64,000 bases of DNA, from contig JAIEMK010000015.1 in the NCBI GenBank assembly GCA_019752295.1, positions 1 through 64,000 on the forward strand, read 5' to 3'. The first letter of the stretch is position 1, and each line of letters starts with the position of its first letter. Positions 53,451-62,890 of the stretch are shown here, piece by piece. Origin of the DNA: Chitinophagaceae bacterium. Its GTDB lineage: Bacteria > Bacteroidota > Bacteroidia > Chitinophagales > Chitinophagaceae. The notes below the pieces were generated by a model. The model did no database searches and was not told the origin of the DNA. It worked only from the letters and a program-made list of their open reading frames with translations. The translations under genes were made by a program, and so were the position numbers.

Positions 53451-54872
53451 TTAAAAAAATAACAGGCTAATAAATATTGCGGCAAGCACAGATACAAGAT
53501 CTACCAATAGCATTGCTCCCAAAGTGTATCGGGTGTTTTTTACTTTGATACTTCCAAAATATACTGCAATTACATAGAAGGTTGTTTCGGCAGCGCATTG
53601 AAATATACAAGCCAGCCTTCCGGTTAATGAATCCACCCCATATGTGCGCATCGAGTCGATCATAAATCCTCTGGAACCTGCAGCATTAAAGGGTCGGAGT
53701 ATTGCGATGGGTAATGCGTCAACGATTTCTTTTTTAACTCCCACCGCTAAAAATATTTTTCCCATAGCCGCAGATACAATTTCAAATACGCCGCTATTTC
53801 TGAATAAAGAAATGGCCACCAGCATTCCTAAAATGTATGGGAATATTTTTTTCCCCGTAGTTAGTCCCGATGCCGCACCCTCTACAAACGAGCTAAAAAT
53901 ATCTTTATCGTTTGCGGCAAAATATTTTTCTTTATAAAAAGCATAGATCAGAATGCTGAAGATGATTACCAATAATATTACATTCGAAAGGTTGGTTGTA
54001 AAATGATTTTTTCCGATGATATCTAAACGGGTAATATAAAAAAGTAACCCCGCAATAATGCCCATAATGCTTCCGATGGCAACGATGAGCGAAGCGCTTT
54101 TAAAATTTATTTTTTGTTTAATTCCCACAATCAATAGTGCAGCAACCGTACCGATAAATGAGGTAATAATACAGGGGAGCATTACATCGGCAGGGTTCTG
54201 CGCGTTCTGTGCAGCACGATACCCGATGATGGATGTAGGTATGAGGGTTAAGCCAGCAGCGTGCAAACTCATAAACATGATTTGCGAATTACTGGCCTTA
54301 TCTTTTTCGGTATTCAACTCCTGCAAACTTTCCATGGCCTTTAATCCAAAAGGAGTTGCAGCAGAATCGAGTCCTAAAAAATTTGCTGCGAAGTTCAGCG
54401 TCATATAAGAAATTGAGGGGTGGTTCTTTGGAATTTCGGGAAACACTTTTATAAATACGGGGCTCAATAGTTTCGCCAATTTTTCTGAAGCCCCCGAATC
54501 AATTAACAGTTGAAGGATGCCGCAGAAAAAAGAAAGGTATGCGATTAGGGGAAGTAATAAATCGAAGATGGTGTTTTTACAAGTAGGTAAAATTCCATCT
54601 GTAGCTTGTTTACCAACTGCAATTTTTACGGTATTATTTTCAAGGATGTATAAAGAATCGTGCTGCGCAAAGCGATGGTCTTTTGCTTTTTGTAAGCTAT
54701 CCTGTAAAAAAACGGGGATTTGATTCAGGTACAATTCTTTTCTAATCAGGGGCTCGTCTTTCTTTCCATTCACCACATAGTCGATCGAATAGCTGCTGCC
54801 ACTAAATAGTTGGGCCAAAATATAAGTTACCGAAACCAGAATAATGATCAGCCAGAATCTACTCAGTGCCAT
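53451..54872 (-). CDS. SpmA-SpmB fusion (two nucleoside-recognition Gate domains)
   Basis: The 473-residue protein is an integral membrane protein with two Gate domains. The N-terminal half has an extracytoplasmic loop (30-90), then FFCGILQLLIDSGASEKLAKLLSPV and LNFAANFLGLDSAATPFGLKAMESL, matching SpmA. The C-terminal half (FSSFVEGAASGLTTGKKIFPYILGMLVAISLFRNSGVFEIV, ALPIAILRPFNAAGSRGF) matches SpmB. In spore-formers they affect spore dehydration; here in a non-spore-former the role is unknown, possibly nucleoside or ion movement. It stands alone on the minus strand. Confidence 0.9.
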   Translation of the reverse strand: MALSRFWLIIILVSVTYILAQLFSGSSYSIDYVVNGKKDEPLIRKELYLNQIPVFLQDSLQKAKDHRFAQHDSLYILENNTVKIAVGKQATDGILPTCKNTIFDLLLPLIAYLSFFCGILQLLIDSGASEKLAKLLSPVFIKVFPEIPKNHPSISYMTLNFAANFLGLDSAATPFGLKAMESLQELNTEKDKASNSQIMFMSLHAAGLTLIPTSIIGYRAAQNAQNPADVMLPCIITSFIGTVAALLIVGIKQKINFKSASLIVAIGSIMGIIAGLLFYITRLDIIGKNHFTTNLSNVILLVIIFSILIYAFYKEKYFAANDKDIFSSFVEGAASGLTTGKKIFPYILGMLVAISLFRNSGVFEIVSAAMGKIFLAVGVKKEIVDALPIAILRPFNAAGSRGFMIDSMRTYGVDSLTGRLACIFQCAAETTFYVIAVYFGSIKVKNTRYTLGAMLLVDLVSVLAAIFISLLFF

Positions 54873-54949
54873 ATGCGATAATTAATAAGGCAATATATTT
54901 TAAGTTCCTGAATGATCGAAGTTTTTATTCGAACTGATTTGAATATATG

Positions 54950-55591
54950 TTATGGTGCCAGCCTTTCTATTTTCCAGCTTTCAGCAGTGAGAGAATATCT
55001 TAAGCGATCGTGCAGCCTACTGCTTCTGCCCTGCCAGAATTCAATGGCTGTGGGCTTTACAATATAACCTCCCCAATGCTCGGGACGAGGCACTGGTTGA
55101 TTGCTGAATTTTGCTTCGTAGTGCGCTATATTTTTTTCGATCACAGACCTGTCTTCTATTACAGCACTCTGTGGAGAACACCATGCACCAATTCTACTTC
55201 CAACTGGTCGGGATTGAAAATATTCTTCGCTTTCAGCAGCACTTATTTTTTCAATGTTTCCATCTATGCGTACCTGACGCTCTAACTCCTTCCAGAAAAA
55301 AAGTAAACAGGCTTTAGGATTTGCCGCAATATCCTGCCCCTTCTGACTATTGTAATTGGTAAAAAAAACAAAGCCGTTTCGATCATATCCTTTTAACAAA
55401 ACAATGCGTGCTGAAGGTATGCCATCGGGTGTTGCAGTTGCAAGCGTCATGGCGTTTACTTCATCAACCTCACTGTTAATTGCTTCGCTCCACCATTTAC
55501 CAAATTGTTCATAAGGGTTGGCTGCTACATCTGATTCCAATAAAGACCTCAAACTATAATCCCTCCGGATATCGGCAATACTATTACTCAT
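54950..55591 (-). CDS. pdxH: Pyridoxamine 5'-phosphate oxidase
   Basis: The 213-residue protein has the PNPOx split-barrel pattern: NAMTLATATPDGIPSARIVLLKGYDRNGFVFFTNYNSQKG, LLFFWKELERQVRIDG, and the C-terminal motif FWQGRSSRLHDRLRY. It uses FMN to make PLP from pyridoxine or pyridoxamine phosphate. The length is normal. It lies 78 bp upstream of the SpmA-SpmB gene on the same strand and downstream of the RND genes, from which a strong hairpin separates it. Confidence 0.96.
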   Translation of the reverse strand: MSNSIADIRRDYSLRSLLESDVAANPYEQFGKWWSEAINSEVDEVNAMTLATATPDGIPSARIVLLKGYDRNGFVFFTNYNSQKGQDIAANPKACLLFFWKELERQVRIDGNIEKISAAESEEYFQSRPVGSRIGAWCSPQSAVIEDRSVIEKNIAHYEAKFSNQPVPRPEHWGGYIVKPTAIEFWQGRSSRLHDRLRYSLTAESWKIERLAP

Positions 55592-55655
55592 ATCATTAAA
55601 TTAGGAGACAAAGTTATTGAGCCTCGGGCTAAGAAAACCTAATAAAAATCATTAA

Positions 55656-55699
55656 ATAAAAAAAGCCCTCTATCTAAATTGCAATTTAGATAGAGGGCT
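55656..55699 (-). terminator. Terminator of the RND efflux operon
   Basis: AGCCCTCTATCTAAATT (55664-55680) and its exact complement (55683-55699) form one of the longest perfect stems in the window. On the minus strand a run of seven T follows. It separates the RND pump from pdxH. Confidence 0.92.
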
Positions 55700-55716
55700 C
55701 AAAAACATTTAATGAG

Positions 55717-58700
55717 CTATTCTGTAATTTCTAGTGTTTCTGCTTCGTGCTTTCCTGAGATATAAGTGTACACGGCAGGAATTACAAACAAAGTAAGAAT
55801 CAGCGAAAATAAAATACCTCCTACAATAACAATACCCAGTGGAATACGACTGGTACTTGCAGCACCTAAGCTTAATGCAATTGGCAATGCACCCAATGCG
55901 GTAGCAAGGCTGGTCATTAAAATGGGTCTTAACCTTTGTGTGGCAGCATCTATTACCGCCACTCTTTTATTAAAACCATGTTCTCTTTTCTGGTTGGCAA
56001 ATTCTACGATCAGGATACCGTTTTTGGTAACCAAGCCAATCAACATAATCATACCAATTTGCGAAAAGATGTTAATGGTTTGATCAAAAATCCATAAGCT
56101 TAACAGCGCTCCTGCAACTGCCAATGGTACCGTAAGCATAATAGTGAATGGGTCTTTGAAACTCTCGAACTGTGCAGCCAACACCAGATAAATTAATACC
56201 AGTGCAAGTGACAATGCGAAATTGGTGTTCGAAGAACTTTCTACATAATCTCTCGAAGGGCCACTCAAATCGGTTTGGAATGATTCATCTAAAATTCTGT
56301 CACCAATAGCCTGCATGGCTTTTACGCCATCACCAATTGTTTTGCCTTCGGCCAGTGAGGCAGAAATGGTTGCCGCTTTAAAACGATTGAAGTGATAGAG
56401 TGTGGGTGGATTACTATTCTCTTCTAATTTTACAACTGCAGTTAATGGAATATTATCGCCACGATTATTTCTTACATATAATTTCTCAATATCAAGTGGC
56501 TCGCTCCTATCGGGTCTTTCAACCTGATTGATTACTTGGTACTGTTTCCCATTCATAATAAAATAGGCAGACCTTGCACCACTAAATGCAGCCTGAACCA
56601 CCGAAGCAACATCGGTAGTAGTTAGTCCAAGGTCTTTCGATTTAATGCGATCAATAGTTAACTGAATTTCTGGTTTGTTGAATTTCAGATTCACATCCAC
56701 ATTCTGAAAAGTTTTATCTTTTCTTGCTTCTTCGAGAAATTTAGGAATTACCGACTTGATTTTTTCGAAATCAAGATTCTGCATAATAAACTGAACGGGC
56801 AACGAACCCCTTGAGCTAAGTCCTACAGAAATGGTTTGCTCTTGCACAGCAAATATTCTAACATCGTTAAACCGGGCCAGTTTTTTGTTCAGGTCGTTGG
56901 CGATTTCGTTTTGAGACCTTTGCCTAAATTCAGGTAGTAGCAAACCAATTCTTCCACTTGCGCCATTCGATCCATTTCCACCAAAGCCCGGAGTAGCAGT
57001 AAATACAAAATCGCGTTCGGGAATTGAGTCTGACAAAAAATTTCCAACTTTATCTGAAATGGTTTGCATTTTATCGTAACTGGTTCCTTCAGGAGCAATC
57101 ATACTTAAACGCACACTACTCTTATCTTCCAAAGGTGCAATCTCGCTTTGTATATTTTTTCCAATAAAATAAATGATGCCTACACATGCCAGCACAATCA
57201 CCCAGGCCATCCATCTGATCTTTAAAAAATTTGTAAGCAGTTGTTTGTAGCCCGTTTCCATTCCTCTGAAAAAAGGTTCTGTTTTTTCATAGAATTTTCC
57301 ATGGCCCATGTTCTTTTTATTCAACACTACGTTCAACACAGGCGTGATTGTTAGGGATACGAAGGCCGAAATTAGTACCGCACATGCTACCACAATACCA
57401 AACTCTCTGAACAGACTTCCAACAAATCCCTGCAGAAAAATTACCGGTAAAAAAACAACTGCCAGTGTGATGGAAGTAGAAAGTACTGCAAAGAAAATTT
57501 CTTTACTTCCTTCCAAAGCCGCTTTGCGGATTGGTAATCCACCTTCGAGTTTTCGGAAGATATTTTCCGTGACCACAATTCCATCGTCGACCACCAAACC
57601 CGTTGCCAGCACAATTCCTAATAAGGTTAGCACATTCACAGAAAATCCACCTACATACATCACAAAGAATGTAGCGATCAGCGAAATAGGGATATCGATC
57701 AATGGCCTGATAGCAATAAGCCAGTTACGGAAGAAGAAGAAAATCACCAATACCACCAAGCTCAAAGAGATCAATAATGTTTCCTGCACTTCGGCTAACG
57801 ACTTCCTGATATTTTTTGTATTATCGATGAGTACATTGAATTCGATATCAGATTTATTTCCTTTCTTAATTTGCTCCAACCTTTTATTAAATTCATCGGA
57901 AATGCGAATATAGTTTGCACCCGGTTGAGGAGTAATAGAAATACCAACAGCAGGTACCCCATTATACTTCCAGCTAAACTCTTCATTTTCCGGACCCAAT
58001 TCCACTTTGGCCACATCCGACAAACGCACTATTCCATTTGTGTCCTGTTTAATAATCAGATCGGCAAATTGTTTTTCGGTAGTTAACTTACCAAGTGTAC
58101 GAATAATCAGCTCTGTATTATTTCCGAAGATTTTACCCGCAGGCAATTCTACATTCTCTTTATTTAAAGCGGTTTGAATATCATTAAAAGCAATTCCATA
58201 CGATGATAGCTTATCGGGGTTTGTCCAGATACGCATAGAATACCTTTTCTGTCCGCGAATAGATACCGAACTTACTTCACTGATTGTCTGAAACCTTTCC
58301 TGCAAAACGTTTTCAGCATAATCACTCAATTCCAGCAAGCCCTTTGTTTTACTCTGAAGCGCCATCAAAATAATAAAGTCGCTATTCGCATCCGACTTTG
58401 TTACTACCGGTGGTGCATCAATATCTTGCGGCAAGCTTCTAATTGCCTGACTTACTTTATCGCGCACATCATTTGCCGCTGCTTCCAGCTCTACTCCCAA
58501 ATTAAATTCAACAGTGATATTACTAGAGCCGATAGAGCTTGAGGAACTGATGCTGCGAATGCCCGGAATACCATTGATGGATTTTTCCAAAGGTTCGGTA
58601 ATCTGACTTTCAATAACATCGGAGTTAGCGCCGGTATAGCTGGTACTTACACTGATGGTGGGCGGATCGATAGCGGGATATTCTCTTACTGCCAAAAAAC

Positions 58701-58788
58701 TAAATCCTACAACGCCAAATAAAACGATCATGATATTCATCACCGTGGCGAGGACTGGTCTTTTTAACGATAACTCTGATATATTCAT
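55717..58788 (-). CDS. Efflux RND transporter permease (HAE1/AcrB family)
   Basis: The 1023-residue protein has the full RND layout: a first membrane helix (RPVLATVMNIMIVLFGVVGF), two large periplasmic loops and two membrane bundles. The motif GLVVDDGIVVTENIFRKLEGG has the conserved proton-relay acids. The C-terminal half has VTKNGILIVEFANQKREHG. It pumps drugs, dyes or detergents with a periplasmic adaptor, here encoded just upstream. No TolC-like outer-membrane channel is in the operon, so one must be shared from elsewhere. Confidence 0.96.
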   Translation of the reverse strand: MNISELSLKRPVLATVMNIMIVLFGVVGFSFLAVREYPAIDPPTISVSTSYTGANSDVIESQITEPLEKSINGIPGIRSISSSSSIGSSNITVEFNLGVELEAAANDVRDKVSQAIRSLPQDIDAPPVVTKSDANSDFIILMALQSKTKGLLELSDYAENVLQERFQTISEVSSVSIRGQKRYSMRIWTNPDKLSSYGIAFNDIQTALNKENVELPAGKIFGNNTELIIRTLGKLTTEKQFADLIIKQDTNGIVRLSDVAKVELGPENEEFSWKYNGVPAVGISITPQPGANYIRISDEFNKRLEQIKKGNKSDIEFNVLIDNTKNIRKSLAEVQETLLISLSLVVLVIFFFFRNWLIAIRPLIDIPISLIATFFVMYVGGFSVNVLTLLGIVLATGLVVDDGIVVTENIFRKLEGGLPIRKAALEGSKEIFFAVLSTSITLAVVFLPVIFLQGFVGSLFREFGIVVACAVLISAFVSLTITPVLNVVLNKKNMGHGKFYEKTEPFFRGMETGYKQLLTNFLKIRWMAWVIVLACVGIIYFIGKNIQSEIAPLEDKSSVRLSMIAPEGTSYDKMQTISDKVGNFLSDSIPERDFVFTATPGFGGNGSNGASGRIGLLLPEFRQRSQNEIANDLNKKLARFNDVRIFAVQEQTISVGLSSRGSLPVQFIMQNLDFEKIKSVIPKFLEEARKDKTFQNVDVNLKFNKPEIQLTIDRIKSKDLGLTTTDVASVVQAAFSGARSAYFIMNGKQYQVINQVERPDRSEPLDIEKLYVRNNRGDNIPLTAVVKLEENSNPPTLYHFNRFKAATISASLAEGKTIGDGVKAMQAIGDRILDESFQTDLSGPSRDYVESSSNTNFALSLALVLIYLVLAAQFESFKDPFTIMLTVPLAVAGALLSLWIFDQTINIFSQIGMIMLIGLVTKNGILIVEFANQKREHGFNKRVAVIDAATQRLRPILMTSLATALGALPIALSLGAASTSRIPLGIVIVGGILFSLILTLFVIPAVYTYISGKHEAETLEITE

Positions 58789-58837
58789 CTTATTCCTTGA
58801 ATCAAAAAAGCATTAATAATAATGGAACAACCGGTTG

Positions 58838-59884
58838 TTAGCGAATTGTATCTTCTAGTTTTAAAACAGAACGAACTTTTACTTTTCCACTGGGTCTGGT
58901 AAACAACACACCACTTACTACCACTGTATCGCCTACACTGATACCCTTCAGTACTTCAACAGCACCTGTATTTCGAACGCCGGTAACGATGTCAACAAAA
59001 ACCGATTTGCCATCTTTTACAACCACCAGTTTCTTTGATCTGGCTTCGGGGATGATTGCATTAGCAGGAACCATAATGCTCTTGCTGTTTTCTCCTGCGT
59101 CAATATAAATTTTTACAAAAGCACCCGGATTAGCAGTTCCTTCCAGATAAGCGCGCACTTTTAAATTTCGGGTTGTTGCATTCACCATCGGCTCTGTTGC
59201 ATAGATGGTGGCTTTTTTTCTGGGAGTTCTTCCTCCATCGGTGTCGATATCTACTTTTTTACCTTTATGTATCAGAAAACTATAGTTCTCTGGAATGGTA
59301 AAATCCAGTTTCAATTTATTTACCTGTTGAATAGTTGCAACAATTGTGGTAGGAGTGATATATGCACCCGGACTAATTTGCCTCAATCCCATAATTCCGT
59401 CAAATGGAGCCCTGATAACGGTTTTATCGATCAGTGTTTGCGTGTATATCAGATCAGCTTTTAAACTATTCACCTGATTTAGTGCAATATCATAATCGTT
59501 TTGATTGATGCCATTTACATTTAGTAATTTTCTATTGCGTTGTTCGGTAATTTCTGCCAGGTTCAACAACACTTTTGTTTTTGCAATTTGAGCCTGCAGA
59601 TCCGCATCGTTGATCTTGGCAATAATGGTACCCTTCTTTACAAAAGAGCCTTCTGCAACTTCTAAAAAAACAACACGGCCACTCACTTCAGGGCGCAATT
59701 CGGCAAATTCGTTTGCCACTACGCTACCATTGGCTTCGATGACATTAGAAATTTTTTGTGCACTTGCAACAATTACGTCTACTGTTACTAATTGTTGACC
59801 CGGATTTTGTTTGATTTCTTCTTTTTTGCTCTTGCAGGCTACTAACGAAAGAAAGATAATTCCAAAAAGATATATTGGTTTCAA
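58838..59884 (-). CDS. Efflux RND periplasmic adaptor subunit
   Basis: The 348-residue protein has a lipobox SLVAC (Cys17) and the membrane-fusion layout: a beta-barrel part, a lipoyl domain (GRVVFLEVAEGSFVKKGTIIAKIND), a helical hairpin (about 110-150) and IRAPFDGIMGLRQISPGAYITPTT. It links the inner-membrane pump to an outer-membrane channel. The only available start is a TTG at 59884, directly before the signal peptide. It precedes the permease by 49 bp in one operon. Confidence 0.94.
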   Translation of the reverse strand: MKPIYLFGIIFLSLVACKSKKEEIKQNPGQQLVTVDVIVASAQKISNVIEANGSVVANEFAELRPEVSGRVVFLEVAEGSFVKKGTIIAKINDADLQAQIAKTKVLLNLAEITEQRNRKLLNVNGINQNDYDIALNQVNSLKADLIYTQTLIDKTVIRAPFDGIMGLRQISPGAYITPTTIVATIQQVNKLKLDFTIPENYSFLIHKGKKVDIDTDGGRTPRKKATIYATEPMVNATTRNLKVRAYLEGTANPGAFVKIYIDAGENSKSIMVPANAIIPEARSKKLVVVKDGKSVFVDIVTGVRNTGAVEVLKGISVGDTVVVSGVLFTRPSGKVKVRSVLKLEDTIR

Positions 59885-60034
59885 AGGCTGAAGTTTTTCA
59901 CGAATAAAGATAGAATTATTTTAATTGTACGGTTTTTCCAATACATGAATGGTTGAACCATACAAATAATTAGATAAAAAAAGACGATTCAGGTTTTTGC
60001 ATTGTAAATTCATGTGCTTAATAAACCTTGCCAT

Positions 60035-60880
60035 ATGTATCAACTTTCAAAAAAATATCCGGCTAAAAGAGCATTTATTACAGGCGCTGCTTCGGGATTG
60101 GGTAAAGCATTTTCTTTAGAATTGGCTCAGGAAGGATGGACCATTGGAATGGCCGATATCAACATGGATCAATTGGCTGAAGCGGCTACAGAAGTAAATG
60201 CTGCGGGTGGTAAAGCTTTTAGTTTTCATCTCGACGTTTCTGACAAACAAGAATACAAAACTGTTGCTGCTGATTTTCTGGAACAGGCAGGCGGCATTGA
60301 TCTGCTCTTTAACAATGCAGGAGTAGGCGATGGTGGCGCATTTGAAGAATATGCACTCGAGAATTACGATTGGATGACAGGAATTAATCAATTGAGTGTG
60401 GTATATGGTTGTTACTATTTTATTCCCACCATGAAAAAACAAAAATCCGGGCATATACTAAACACTGCTAGTGCCGCAGCTATTGGATGTGCACCAACTA
60501 TGTGTGCATATAATATGACCAAAGCCGCAGTTGTAGCAATCAGTGAAACACTGTATGGCGAGTTGATGGACTTTAATATTAAAGTATCCTGCATACAACC
60601 CACTTATTTTAAAACAAACATTATACAATTTGCGAGGGGCGGCGCTTTGGTAAAAAAAGCCACTCAGATGTTTATTGATAAATCCGGACTGGAAGCTAAA
60701 GAAGTTGCTCAGGAAATTTTAACGCGCGCAGGTAAAAACGAATTGTATATCATCCTTCCAAAATCAGCAAGAAAAATGTGGCTGATGAAAAGACTATTTC
60801 CAACAAAATTCAGAAAACAAGTAAAAGAACAATTCATGGCCGCAATGCAAAAAGCTATGAGAAAACCAGTCAACAATTAA
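60035..60880 (+). CDS. SDR family NAD(P)-dependent oxidoreductase
   Basis: From the ATG at 60035 the protein has 281 residues. The Rossmann site is TGAASGLGKAFS, with NNAGVG in the middle, catalytic Ser in NTASAAAIG and YNMTKAA (Tyr and Lys). The C-terminus is basic (KRLFPTKFRKQVKEQF), which can be membrane-associated, as in other long SDRs of lipid metabolism. It starts an operon of SDR, SDR, acyl-CoA dehydrogenase and phosphotransferase genes. A GTG at 60014 would add 7 residues. The substrate is unknown; a hydroxy or keto acid is likely. Confidence 0.92.
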   Translation: MYQLSKKYPAKRAFITGAASGLGKAFSLELAQEGWTIGMADINMDQLAEAATEVNAAGGKAFSFHLDVSDKQEYKTVAADFLEQAGGIDLLFNNAGVGDGGAFEEYALENYDWMTGINQLSVVYGCYYFIPTMKKQKSGHILNTASAAAIGCAPTMCAYNMTKAAVVAISETLYGELMDFNIKVSCIQPTYFKTNIIQFARGGALVKKATQMFIDKSGLEAKEVAQEILTRAGKNELYIILPKSARKMWLMKRLFPTKFRKQVKEQFMAAMQKAMRKPVNN

Positions 60881-60891
60881 TCTTATTGTAC

Positions 60892-61659
60892 ATGAATGCG
60901 AATCAAATATTTAATCTAAAAGGGAAAGTAGCCCTCATCACCGGCGCCAGTAAGGGTATTGGTGAAGCCACTGCAAAATATTTTGCGGCTTGTGGGGCTC
61001 GCGTAATCATCAATAGTCGAAAACAGGATGATCTGGATAAGGTTGCCGAATCTATCCGGAACGAAGGTGGTGATTGTATTGGCTATGCTGCCAATGCAGG
61101 CGATACAACAGCCTGTAAAGAATTAATCGCAAAAGTTGTAGCCAGCCATGGCGGTATCGATATCCTTGTAAACAATGCTGCAACCAATCCCATATTTGGT
61201 CCTGTACTGGACTGCGAAGAATGGGCTTTCGATAAAATCATGAACATAAATGTGAAAGCCCCTTTTGAATTAGGAAAACTTGCCCATCCCATTATGAAAG
61301 CAAGAGGTGGTGGTTCTATTATTAATATCAGTTCTGTTGCAGGCATCAGACCTGATCCGGGACTGGGAATGTACTCTGTTTCGAAAGCGGCTTTGAACAT
61401 GCTAACAAAAGTTACTGCAAGAGAATGGGGTGTTGATGGCATTCGAGTGAATTCGATTTGCCCCGGCCTAATCAAAACAAAATTTTCAGAAGCACTTTGG
61501 CAGAACGAAAAAATGCTCCAGCATTTTGTGAAGCAAACACCCATCTCCAGAATGGGTTCTGTTGAAGAAATTGCAGCGTTGGCTCTCTACCTGGCTTCAG
61601 ATGCTTCGGGTTACTCAACGGGCAGCATTTTTACTGCAGACGGCGGACTCACTATTTAA
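60892..61659 (+). CDS. SDR family oxidoreductase
   Basis: From the ATG at 60892 the protein has 255 residues, the classic SDR length. It has TGASKGIGEATAKYF, NNAATNP, the catalytic Ser in INISSVAG, and YSVSKAALNML (Tyr, Lys). It ends GYSTGSIFTADGGLTI. It is 11 bp after the first SDR. It resembles 3-oxoacyl reductase/glucose dehydrogenase-like SDRs. Context with acyl-CoA dehydrogenase suggests oxidation of a hydroxyacyl intermediate, which is inferred. The long upstream frame overlapping the preceding gene has no domain. Confidence 0.93.
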   Translation: MNANQIFNLKGKVALITGASKGIGEATAKYFAACGARVIINSRKQDDLDKVAESIRNEGGDCIGYAANAGDTTACKELIAKVVASHGGIDILVNNAATNPIFGPVLDCEEWAFDKIMNINVKAPFELGKLAHPIMKARGGGSIINISSVAGIRPDPGLGMYSVSKAALNMLTKVTAREWGVDGIRVNSICPGLIKTKFSEALWQNEKMLQHFVKQTPISRMGSVEEIAALALYLASDASGYSTGSIFTADGGLTI

Positions 61660-61663
61660 TTAA

Positions 61664-62890
61664 ATGAATAATATGGAAACCATTTTTTATACCGAACGAT
61701 TGAACGAACTGGCGCCAAAGCTGAGGCAGTTTGTAATTGATGAACTCATTCCATTAGAAAAAGATCATTTAACGCGGCCTTTTAAACAAACAGAAATAAT
61801 ACTCCAAGAGAAAAGAGAAAAAGTAAAAGCACTTGGATTATGGGGGTTGCATTTGTCGAAAGAAGAAGGTGGATTGGGTTTAACACTTTGCGAATTCGGA
61901 CAACTCAGCGAAATCATGTCGCTTGCTCCTTATTATGGCCAATACACTTTTAATTGTCAGGCCCCGGATATCGGCAATACTGAATTGATCGGAAAGTTTG
62001 GTTCGGATGCAATCAAAGAAAAATTTTTACACCCCATACTCGAAGGAAAAATCAGAAGTTGTTTCTCCATGACAGAGCCTGAGTTTCCGGGGTCAAACCC
62101 TACAAGGCTTGGTACCACTGCTGTTCGGGAGGGAGACGAGTATATTATCAACGGGCATAAATGGTTTACCTCTTCGGCCGATGGCGCTGCATTTGCAGTG
62201 GTAATGGCCGTAACGAATCCCAAAGCACTGCCGCACGAAAGAGCAAGCATGATTATTGTTCCTACTAATACTCCCGGATTTAAACTGGTAAGAAATATTC
62301 CCATCTTTGGTGAAACGGGCGAGGGCTGGGCCAGTCATGCAGAAATTATTTATACCAATTGCAGGGTTCCTGTAACAAATTTAATAGGGGCAGAAGGTAT
62401 GGGATTTCGTTTAGCACAAGAACGCTTAGGGCCTGGCAGGATACACCATTGCATGCGATGGATTGGCATTGCTGAAAAAGCATTTGACCTGATGTGTAAA
62501 AGAGCTGTGACCCGAGAAATGGAAGAGGGTGTGATGCTTGGGCAAAAACAATTTATTCAGGGGTTTATTGCAGAGAGCAGGGTTGAAATAGATGCCGCCC
62601 GTTTATTGGTTTTGAATACAGCACATTCCATCGATCAACATGGCGCAAAAGCAACAAGAGATCAGATCTCTGGAATTAAATTCTATGTGGCAAATATGTT
62701 TTTAAAAGTATTGGATCGCGCAATACAGGTTCATGGTGGAATGGGACTAACCGACGAAACTATGCTCGCGAATCTGTACCAACACGAACGTGGTGCAAGA
62801 ATCTGGGATGGTGCAGATGAAGTACATAAGCAAAGCATTGCAATTCATATTCTAAAAAAATATGGACTCGATTTAAAAAAGAAAAAATAA
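61664..62890 (+). CDS. Acyl-CoA dehydrogenase family protein (ACAD10/11-like)
   Basis: The 408-residue protein has an N-terminal helical domain, the FAD/acyl site CFSMTEPEFPGSNPTRLGTTA, a middle beta domain (YIINGHKWFTSSADGAAFAVVM) and a C-terminal helical domain (QVHGGMGLTDETMLANLYQHERGARIWDGADEVHK). It introduces a double bond or removes a group from acyl-CoA using FAD. The combination with the following kinase mirrors ACAD11, where kinase and dehydrogenase are fused. It overlaps the phosphotransferase gene by one base. A second ATG at 61673 would also fit. Confidence 0.94.
   Translation: MNNMETIFYTERLNELAPKLRQFVIDELIPLEKDHLTRPFKQTEIILQEKREKVKALGLWGLHLSKEEGGLGLTLCEFGQLSEIMSLAPYYGQYTFNCQAPDIGNTELIGKFGSDAIKEKFLHPILEGKIRSCFSMTEPEFPGSNPTRLGTTAVREGDEYIINGHKWFTSSADGAAFAVVMAVTNPKALPHERASMIIVPTNTPGFKLVRNIPIFGETGEGWASHAEIIYTNCRVPVTNLIGAEGMGFRLAQERLGPGRIHHCMRWIGIAEKAFDLMCKRAVTREMEEGVMLGQKQFIQGFIAESRVEIDAARLLVLNTAHSIDQHGAKATRDQISGIKFYVANMFLKVLDRAIQVHGGMGLTDETMLANLYQHERGARIWDGADEVHKQSIAIHILKKYGLDLKKKK

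Noticed and set aside
57308..57913. Open frame of 201 residues on the plus strand
   Set aside because: Antisense to the RND permease, with biased composition (Thr, Ile, Ser) and no recognised motif.
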